Origin: an uncultured Collinsella sp.
Lineage (GTDB): Bacteria > Actinomycetota > Coriobacteriia > Coriobacteriales > Coriobacteriaceae
DNA length: 10,807 nucleotides
Direction: 5' to 3'
Assembly: GCA_902478875.1 (NCBI GenBank)
Contig: CABSMZ010000050.1
Span: forward strand, 1-10,807
Below, in pieces: positions 5,463-10,807 of this stretch. The notes under the pieces are model-generated. The model worked only from the letters and a program-made list of their open reading frames with translations. It had not been told where the DNA came from and did no database searches. How positions within the stretch are numbered: position 1 is the stretch's first letter; every line of letters begins with the position of its first letter. The position numbers and the translations under genes were made by a program.

Positions 5463-7893
5463 CCGCTACGCCCCGTTTATCCAAGACTTCATCTACTCCC
5501 ACGATTGGGAGAGCTTGCGCTCTATCCAGGTTGCGGCAGCTGATGCCATCTTTAACACGCAAGATAATGTGCTCCTGACAGCATCCACGGCTTCCGGCAA
5601 AACCGAGGCAGCCTTCTTTCCCATCCTGACCGAGTTTTGGGAGAACCCGCCCGCGAGCGTGGGCGCCCTCTACATCGGCCCCCTCAAAGCGCTCATCAAT
5701 GATCAGTTCGTCCGCCTCAACGACCTCTGCGAAGAGGCCGATATCCCCGTCTGGCACTGGCATGGCGATGTCTCGCAGTCGCACAAGGCTAAGCTCATCA
5801 AAAAACCGAGCGGCATCTTGCAGATTACGCCCGAGTCACTCGAGGCGCTCTTAATCCATAAGCACATGGCGATTCCGCGCATGTTTTGCGACCTGCGCTA
5901 CGTCGTCATCGACGAGGTCCATTCGCTTATGCGCGGCGATCGAGGCGGGCAGACGCTCTGCCTTATCGAGCGCCTGTCGCGCGTGGCCGGCGTACAACCC
6001 CGCCGCATTGGCCTTTCGGCTACCATCGGCGACCCCGAGCGCACGGGTGCCTTTCTCTCGCAGGGAACGGGACGCGACTGCGTTATCCCTCGTTTTGAGG
6101 AACCGCGCCGCGTGTGGCGTATCTCCATGGAGCACTTCTACAACTCGGGTCCCCAGGCGCAGCAGCGGGGATTCAAGAGCATGGGTCCTCAAGAGGCCGA
6201 AGTGCTTGCATGCGAGCGCATTGAGGCAGCGGCACCCGCGGCACTGCCCGTCAGCACCCAAGACATGCGCCATAGCGGACAACTCACACAGGAGGAACGC
6301 CGCCAACGTCGCGAGCAGGCACGGGGCAAGGCTGCCCCCAAGGACAGTCGCGCTTCCTCGGCCCCCGAGGGCGAAGTCGACATTCCCCGAGCACCCGAAC
6401 AGGCATTACTCAACCCCACCGACACAGCACCAGACAACGCCGACCCCGGCATGGGCTATATCTTCGAACACACCCGCGGCCGCAAGTGCCTGGTCTTTGC
6501 CAACTCGCGCGAAGAGGCGGAGGCCGTATGCTCCATGCTGCGCAGCTACTGCGAAAGTCGACACGAGCCCGACCGTTTCCTCATCCATCACGGCAATCTT
6601 TCGGCATCGTTGCGTGAGACGGCAGAAGAGCTTATGCGCGACGAGGAACAGGCACAGACGACCGTTACCACCTCTACGCTGGAACTCGGCATCGATATCG
6701 GCCGTCTGGAGCGTGCGTTTCAGATCGATGCGCCGTTTACCGTCAGCTCCTTTTTGCAGCGAATGGGCCGCACGGGGCGCCGCGATCTTCCGCCCGAGAT
6801 GTGGTTTGTCATGCGCGAGGAAGAGCCCGAGCCGCGCACGATGATGCCTGAAACGATACCTTGGAAACTCCTCCAGGGCATCGCGCTCGTACAACTCTAT
6901 CGCGAGGAAAAGTGGGTCGAGCCGCCTGAGCTCGATCGACTCCCCTACAGTCTGCTCTATCACCAGACCATGTCGACCCTCGCCAGCACCGGAGAGCTCA
7001 CGCCGGCGGAACTTGCCCAGCGCGTGCTCACGCTCAGCTATTTCCATCGCGTCTCGGCCGATGACTATCGCGTGCTGCTGCGTCACCTCATCAAGATCGA
7101 CCACATCCAGGTCACCGAGGGCGATGGGCTCATCGTGGGCCTCGCGGGCGAGCGCATCATCAACAACTTTAAGTTCTACGCCGTGTTCCAGGAAAACGAG
7201 GAGTTCACCGTTCGCAGCGAGTCGGCCGAGTTGGGCACGATCGTCAACCCCCCTCCGCCCGGTGAGCGCATCGCCATCGCCGGACACTGCTGGATTGTCG
7301 AGGAAGTGGACTGGAAGCGCCACACCGTCTTTGCCACGCAGGTCAAGGGCCGTGTGCCGGCATACTTTGGCGATTGCCCCGGAGACATCAATACACACGT
7401 ACTCGAGCGCATGCGCAAGGCGCTCAACGAACATGCCACGTATCCGTATCTTATGGGTAACGCGCGGGCCCGCTTGGCGCAGGCTCGCCATACGGCTGAG
7501 ATTTCGGGTGCGGGAACTAGGCCGCTCATTAACCTGGGCGGCGACACCTGGGCGCTCTTCCCCTGGTTGGGAAGCTACGCCTTTCTGGCGCTCGAGCGTA
7601 TGCTTAAAATCAAATGCGCAGCTGAGCTGGGCCTTCGCGGACTCGACCCGTCACGCCCGTACTTTATGCAGTTTAAGATGAAGGCCGACGAGGAGACGTT
7701 CTTTGAGGTACTCGCCGCCGAGGCCGAGAAAGACTTCGATCCCATCGAGCTCGTCTATCCTGGCGAGGTGCCTTACTTTGACCGCTACGACGAGTTTGTT
7801 CCCGAAGAGCTCGTGCGCAAGGGCTTTGCCGAAGGCGTGCTCGACATAGAAGGCATGAAGCAGCGCGTCCTCAGCTGGCGCGACCACGCCTAA
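5449..7893 (+). CDS. Lhr-like DEAD/DEAH-box superfamily 2 helicase (BrxHI-like)
   Basis: An 814-residue helicase. From the GTG start: Q-motif-like Gln27; motif I ASTASGKT (45-52); Ia region YIGPLKALIND (75-85); motif Ib TPES (127-130); motif II DEVH (155-158); motif III SAT (190-192); motif IV region CLVFANSR (347-354); motif V TSTLELGIDIG (408-418); motif VI QRMGRTGRR (437-445). The arrangement and the Lhr-style C-terminal region (about 470-814, including GHCWIVEEVDWKRH near 610) fit the Lhr-like/BrxHI group, presumed to unwind or translocate on nucleic acid using ATP. A charged, low-complexity insertion of about 90 residues (about 245-335, rich in Gln/Arg/Ala/Pro) separates the two RecA-like lobes. 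It is the third and last gene of the operon, 116 bases after the ATPase gene, and converges on the minus-strand gene ending at 7920 with only 26 bases between and no clear terminator. Confidence 0.93.
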   Translation: MNAFDRYAPFIQDFIYSHDWESLRSIQVAAADAIFNTQDNVLLTASTASGKTEAAFFPILTEFWENPPASVGALYIGPLKALINDQFVRLNDLCEEADIPVWHWHGDVSQSHKAKLIKKPSGILQITPESLEALLIHKHMAIPRMFCDLRYVVIDEVHSLMRGDRGGQTLCLIERLSRVAGVQPRRIGLSATIGDPERTGAFLSQGTGRDCVIPRFEEPRRVWRISMEHFYNSGPQAQQRGFKSMGPQEAEVLACERIEAAAPAALPVSTQDMRHSGQLTQEERRQRREQARGKAAPKDSRASSAPEGEVDIPRAPEQALLNPTDTAPDNADPGMGYIFEHTRGRKCLVFANSREEAEAVCSMLRSYCESRHEPDRFLIHHGNLSASLRETAEELMRDEEQAQTTVTTSTLELGIDIGRLERAFQIDAPFTVSSFLQRMGRTGRRDLPPEMWFVMREEEPEPRTMMPETIPWKLLQGIALVQLYREEKWVEPPELDRLPYSLLYHQTMSTLASTGELTPAELAQRVLTLSYFHRVSADDYRVLLRHLIKIDHIQVTEGDGLIVGLAGERIINNFKFYAVFQENEEFTVRSESAELGTIVNPPPPGERIAIAGHCWIVEEVDWKRHTVFATQVKGRVPAYFGDCPGDINTHVLERMRKALNEHATYPYLMGNARARLAQARHTAEISGAGTRPLINLGGDTWALFPWLGSYAFLALERMLKIKCAAELGLRGLDPSRPYFMQFKMKADEETFFEVLAAEAEKDFDPIELVYPGEVPYFDRYDEFVPEELVRKGFAEGVLDIEGMKQRVLSWRDHA

Positions 7894-7919
7894 GACCAGT
7901 CTTTTTGGGACGGAGAGAC

Positions 7920-8798
7920 TTACTTGTCGTGAAGGGCGGTGCCGAGGAAGTCGGCGTCGAAGGGCACGGCTTCGGCAAAGACATAGTCGCCGTCGCTGGC
8001 GATGAGCAGGTAGTTTTCCTCGCCGCCGAACTTCGCATCGCCACAGGGGACCACCCAAGCATGGTCGAACACCTCAAGCACCGTGGCGGCACAGTCGCGC
8101 AGGAACGTCACATCGCTCCCCTCGTTTGCACTCACGATATTGGCAACGTAGACGCCACCGACATTTAGGCTGCCCCGCACCAAACGCAATGCCTCAACCG
8201 TCGCCAGCTCGCGTACGGGCTCGGCACCGCCAAAGCAATCGCTCACGACCACATCGTAGCGACGATGGCCCACGCTCGTCACACCCAAATACGAGCGAGC
8301 CTCAGCGGTTATCACCCGCAGGCGATCGCCCGCCGCGCGCTCCAGCTCGTCTAGGTAGAACCAGCGGCGCGCCAGGCGCGTAATCTCTCCGTCATACTCG
8401 ATGACGTCCATGCGCAAGCCCTCGTGCGACATCAGCGCGAACTTGGGATAGGCAAACCCGCCGCCACCCAGCACAAGCATGCGGTTGATGCCGTGACCAT
8501 AAGCGTCGCGCATCGCATCCTCGGCCTCAAACACGTCGTCAAACGCGCGATAGTACGCAAAGACGGGCTCCGCCCAGCGCTCACCAACGTAACTCGCGCT
8601 TTGGTAGACGCCGCCCTGCACGAGCACGCGGACCTCGTCACCGCTCTCGTCGTGCACACGCTTCACACGCGCCAGCCCGTTGCGGGTACGCGCGACCTGC
8701 AAACAGGCAGCGCGAACAGCGACGGCGGCTGCGCCAAGCGCCGCGGCTCCCAGGGCAACGCCGGCAACGACGCCGGCAGAAACACTCGGCTTGTTCAT
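7920..8798 (-). CDS. Membrane-anchored spermidine-synthase-like SAM-dependent enzyme
   Basis: A 292-residue protein. An Ala/Val/Gly-rich hydrophobic segment (about 7-34) looks like an N-terminal membrane anchor. A Rossmann methyltransferase core of the polyamine-synthase type follows: GGVYQSASY (62-70) in the lid position; motif I LVLGGGGFAYPKF (108-120); acidic Glu134 closing strand 2 (DVIEYD); and YDVVVSDCFGG (181-191). True spermidine synthases carry Asp-x-x-Asp at the last site; here Asp187 is kept but the second Asp is Gly190, so putrescine aminopropylation is doubtful. The protein more likely belongs to the broad 'spermidine synthase-like' methyltransferase group, substrate unknown. Its ATG directly follows the TAG of the elp3-like gene (no gap), and its ribosome binding site AAGGAG (8805-8810) lies inside the end of that gene, so the two are co-transcribed and translationally coupled. 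Confidence 0.85.
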   Translation of the reverse strand: MNKPSVSAGVVAGVALGAAALGAAAVAVRAACLQVARTRNGLARVKRVHDESGDEVRVLVQGGVYQSASYVGERWAEPVFAYYRAFDDVFEAEDAMRDAYGHGINRMLVLGGGGFAYPKFALMSHEGLRMDVIEYDGEITRLARRWFYLDELERAAGDRLRVITAEARSYLGVTSVGHRRYDVVVSDCFGGAEPVRELATVEALRLVRGSLNVGGVYVANIVSANEGSDVTFLRDCAATVLEVFDHAWVVPCGDAKFGGEENYLLIASDGDYVFAEAVPFDADFLGTALHDK

Positions 8799-10706
8799 CT
8801 AGAGCTCCTTTTGCAGATAAAGGCCATGGTCATAAAATCCAAGATGGCGATAGTACTCGCGTGTGCCAATCGCGCTAATCACGTTGATACGCGCATAACC
8901 CGCATCCCGGGCAATCTCGCACGCACGCTCTACGAGCAGACGCCCCAGCCCATGATGCTGAGCCGCCTGGCCTTGATCTCCCACGCGCGCCGCCATGCCA
9001 TACACGTGTACCTCGCGAATCATCGCCTCGTCCGGTGTCGTCGGCAACTCATCCGCATGCGCGGCAACAAAAGCACGATCGGGCAGAGACAGACGCAAAA
9101 AGCCCGCGATCTTGCCCTGCGGCGTCACCCACTGCAAAAAGCGCTCGTGCGTCACCGGCGTCTCGTACGCCACTTCCTCATCAAGAGATAGCTCATCCAA
9201 GTCGGCGCCCGCCGTGCTAATCTCGCGATAGCGAATCTCGCGCACTGTCGCACCGTCACCCCGAGCAGCCAGGCGGTTCTCAACGAGCTGGCGCAGGTTG
9301 GGTTTCTTGTTGCCCACCATGATGTCGTCGGAGCTAAAATCGCGAATCATGCGGCTGATGCGGCAGAACGCCGGCGTCACCACGATGTCGTCGGCCAGCA
9401 CATCGAGCAGTTCTTCCTCGGTATAGGGACGCCACTCGCCGCGCTCATAGCAGCCCACCAGACGCGAGCCCTCAATGAGCGCACACGGGTAGACCTTGAC
9501 CTCGTCGGGCATAAAGGCCCCTTCGGTCATAAAGCGCTCGTAGTCGCGCTTGTCCCCCTCGGGCGTGGCGCCCAGCAAGTTGAGCATAAAATGCGCGTGG
9601 ATCTTAAAGCCAAACAGGCGCGCAAGCGAAAACGCCCGCTCAATCTGAGCCACCGAAATGCGACGCTCGTTGATATCGAGCAGGTGCTGGTCGAGGCTCT
9701 GGATGCCCATCTGAATCTTGGTGCAGCCTAAGCGGCGGATGAGCGTGAGGGCCTGCGGCGTTACAGCATCGGGGCGCGTCTCGATAACGAGTCCCACCAC
9801 GCGATGCTTCGCCGTCTCATTGATGCGCTGCTGACGCTCAAGCTCCTCCATCGTTGCCGTCTGCCACTCGGCGACCTCGCCCCACGGCGTACCGGGACCG
9901 TACAGACGACGCACCGCGCGGTTATAGCCGCCCACGGCAGCATCCACACGCTCCTGCTCGTCGGCAACGCCGCTCGCGAGCCCGGCCTCGTCGGTCGCAA
10001 TACCGGCAGCCCGATAGCGCTCGCGGCGCTCTGTTACCACCGGCGGCAAGGCATCGGCGGGAGCGTCATCGAGTAGACGCCCTGCCTCGGCACGGCTGAT
10101 GCCCGGACGCGCCAACATGGGGTTGGCCGCCACGCCCGCCACCGCATCATCATTGAGTGCACGAAAGAGCTCCGACATAAACCACGTCTGATACCCTTGC
10201 GGGTAGTCGCTCCAAGTACCGCCGAGCACGATTAGCTCGATCTTGTCGGTCGCATGCCCCATCTGCGAAAGTGCGGTCAGACGAGCGCTCACCTGCAGAT
10301 ACGGGTCAAAGCAATTTTGCTCCGCACGGGCGCACGCCGGCTCGGCGTGCAGATAGCTTTTGGGCATGCGCAGATCGTTGGGACAAAACAGGCAATCGCC
10401 CGAGCACGGCCACGGCTTGGTGATGACGGTAATGGTCGCCACGCCCGAGGCCGTTCGGCGCGGTTTCATGCGCAGCACCTGCAGCAGTTGACGCTCCAGA
10501 TCGGCATCGACATTCCACGCAGCCCACCGAGCCGGCTCCTCACGTTTTACCCGCTGGTAAAACGGCAGTAGACGGCGCTTGGCCAGATCGCGCTTGTCGG
10601 CACCCTCACGACGTGCCTCGGCATGTATCAGTTTGACGAGCGCCTTGTCGTCCACGGTCTCGCCGCGACGCAGGGCCTCGAGTATGTTCAAGATAATCTG
10701 TTCCAT
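8799..10706 (-). CDS. elp3: Elp3-like tRNA uridine(34) acetyltransferase (radical SAM + GNAT)
   Basis: A 635-residue homologue of elongator subunit 3, which in other organisms uses acetyl-CoA and radical SAM chemistry to build cm5U at the tRNA wobble position. The radical SAM cluster motif is CSGDCLFC (Cys101, Cys105, Cys108), within a typical Elp3 context (TVITKPWPC before, CPND after). Other family signatures are LIVLGGTWSDYP (158-169), GLVIETRPD (305-313), GCTKIQMGIQSLD (327-339) and VKVYPCALIEGSRL (403-416). The C-terminal GNAT domain (about 515-635) has QHHGLGRLLVERA (583-595) for acetyl-CoA binding and EYYRHLGFYDHGLYL (617-631). It is longer than eukaryotic Elp3 (about 550), largely through an extra segment at about 190-290. 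The start has only a poorly spaced GGGGA one base before the ATG; no in-frame alternative is better. It heads a two-gene unit with the downstream spermidine-synthase-like gene. No other elongator subunit is present, as expected for stand-alone bacterial and archaeal Elp3. Confidence 0.93.
   Translation of the reverse strand: MEQIILNILEALRRGETVDDKALVKLIHAEARREGADKRDLAKRRLLPFYQRVKREEPARWAAWNVDADLERQLLQVLRMKPRRTASGVATITVITKPWPCSGDCLFCPNDLRMPKSYLHAEPACARAEQNCFDPYLQVSARLTALSQMGHATDKIELIVLGGTWSDYPQGYQTWFMSELFRALNDDAVAGVAANPMLARPGISRAEAGRLLDDAPADALPPVVTERRERYRAAGIATDEAGLASGVADEQERVDAAVGGYNRAVRRLYGPGTPWGEVAEWQTATMEELERQQRINETAKHRVVGLVIETRPDAVTPQALTLIRRLGCTKIQMGIQSLDQHLLDINERRISVAQIERAFSLARLFGFKIHAHFMLNLLGATPEGDKRDYERFMTEGAFMPDEVKVYPCALIEGSRLVGCYERGEWRPYTEEELLDVLADDIVVTPAFCRISRMIRDFSSDDIMVGNKKPNLRQLVENRLAARGDGATVREIRYREISTAGADLDELSLDEEVAYETPVTHERFLQWVTPQGKIAGFLRLSLPDRAFVAAHADELPTTPDEAMIREVHVYGMAARVGDQGQAAQHHGLGRLLVERACEIARDAGYARINVISAIGTREYYRHLGFYDHGLYLQKEL
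8805..8810 (-). promoter_or_regulatory. Ribosome binding site inside the elp3-like gene end
   Basis: On the minus strand AAGGAG sits 6 bases before the ATG at 8798, within the last codons of the upstream gene (Gln-Lys-Glu-Leu-stop). It supports the start of the spermidine-synthase-like gene and the stop/start coupling. Confidence 0.75.
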
Positions 10707-10724
10707 GTCCCCATTGTAAAGGTA

Positions 10725-10758
10725 AAGGCGCCGGAGCCGATCTCGGCTTCGGCGCCTT
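10725..10758 (-). terminator. Strong hairpin upstream of the elp3-like gene; terminator or leader element
   Basis: Arms 10725-10740 and 10743-10758 pair over 16 positions: all Watson-Crick except one G/T position, which is a G-U pair in plus-strand RNA and a C/A mismatch in minus-strand RNA. In minus-strand RNA the stem ends GGCGCC and is followed by TTTACCTTT, a broken U-tract. It could therefore terminate a minus-strand gene lying beyond the contig, or form a leader hairpin 18 bases before the elp3-like ATG. In the plus direction it is followed only by TT and no plus-strand gene ends nearby. Confidence 0.5.
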
Positions 10759-10780
10759 CATCAAACAGCGCGTCTATATC

Positions 10781-10807
10781 CTGTCTCTTATACACATCTG
10801 ACGCTGC
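10781..10807. other. Sequencing adapter remnant (Nextera mosaic end plus Read 1 adapter)
   Basis: CTGTCTCTTATACACATCT (10781-10799) is exactly the Tn5 mosaic end used in Nextera libraries. The next 8 bases, GACGCTGC, continue exactly into the reverse complement of the Read 1 side adapter. This is untrimmed library sequence at a contig end, not genome and not a natural transposon. Confidence 0.97.

Noticed and set aside
6406..7491. Minus-strand frame of 361 codons opposite the helicase gene
   Set aside because: It is antisense to helicase motifs V and VI, has no recognisable domain, and its composition fits an antisense shadow.
2275..7893. Complete BREX system
   Set aside because: Only BrxD-like and BrxHI-like genes are present; no methylase, PglZ, BrxC, BrxA/B or BrxL is in the window.
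7894..7919. Possible bidirectional terminator between the convergent genes
   Set aside because: Only a 5-base inverted repeat (AGTCT/AGACT) with a 13-base loop is seen, too weak to call.
7920..8798. True spermidine synthase (speE)
   Set aside because: The second Asp of the catalytic Asp-x-x-Asp site is Gly and the protein has an N-terminal anchor, so only the fold is claimed.
8424..9191. Plus-strand frame of 255 codons spanning the junction of the two minus-strand genes
   Set aside because: It crosses the coupled stop/start of two well-supported genes and its translation is His/Arg/Ala-rich without a domain.
10781..10799. Tn5 mosaic-end sequence that could suggest a transposon
   Set aside because: It continues straight into the commercial adapter sequence and sits at the very end of the contig, so it is a library artefact.

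Overview
The window is GC-rich and reads like a chromosomal contig end from an actinobacterium of the Coriobacteriia, most like Collinsella. That assignment rests on codon use and gene style only; no rRNA or marker gene is present. It holds six full-length or near full-length genes, no RNA genes, no CRISPR array and no recognisable insertion sequence. The last 27 bases (10781-10807) are not genomic: they match the Nextera transposase mosaic end plus Read 1 adapter, so the real sequence stops near 10780.

Left part (1-2186), plus strand: an unrecognised acidic two-part protein with two CxxC pairs, whose true start may lie off the window, then a DUF554-family inner-membrane protein with its own extended -10 promoter.

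Centre (2229-7893), plus strand: a compact three-gene operon behind an extended -10 promoter. It encodes a TerB-N/TerB-C protein, a P-loop ATPase of the DUF2791 (BrxC/BrxD) type, and a large Lhr-like DEAD/DEAH helicase of the BrxHI type. The first two genes overlap by 8 bases. The helicase follows after a 116-base gap with a strong ribosome binding site at a GTG start. The ATPase and helicase resemble the BrxD/BrxHI pair of BREX-type phage defence, but BREX core genes (methylase, PglZ, BrxC, BrxL) are absent and a TerB-type adaptor is present instead. This is the best candidate in the window for a poorly described system, probably a DNA-processing or anti-phage stress module.

Right part (7920-10706), minus strand and convergent with the operon: a bacterial Elp3-like protein (radical SAM plus GNAT, tRNA wobble-uridine modification) whose stop codon directly abuts the start of a membrane-anchored spermidine-synthase-like SAM-dependent enzyme. 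A strong hairpin lies just upstream of the elp3-like gene, close to the contig end.
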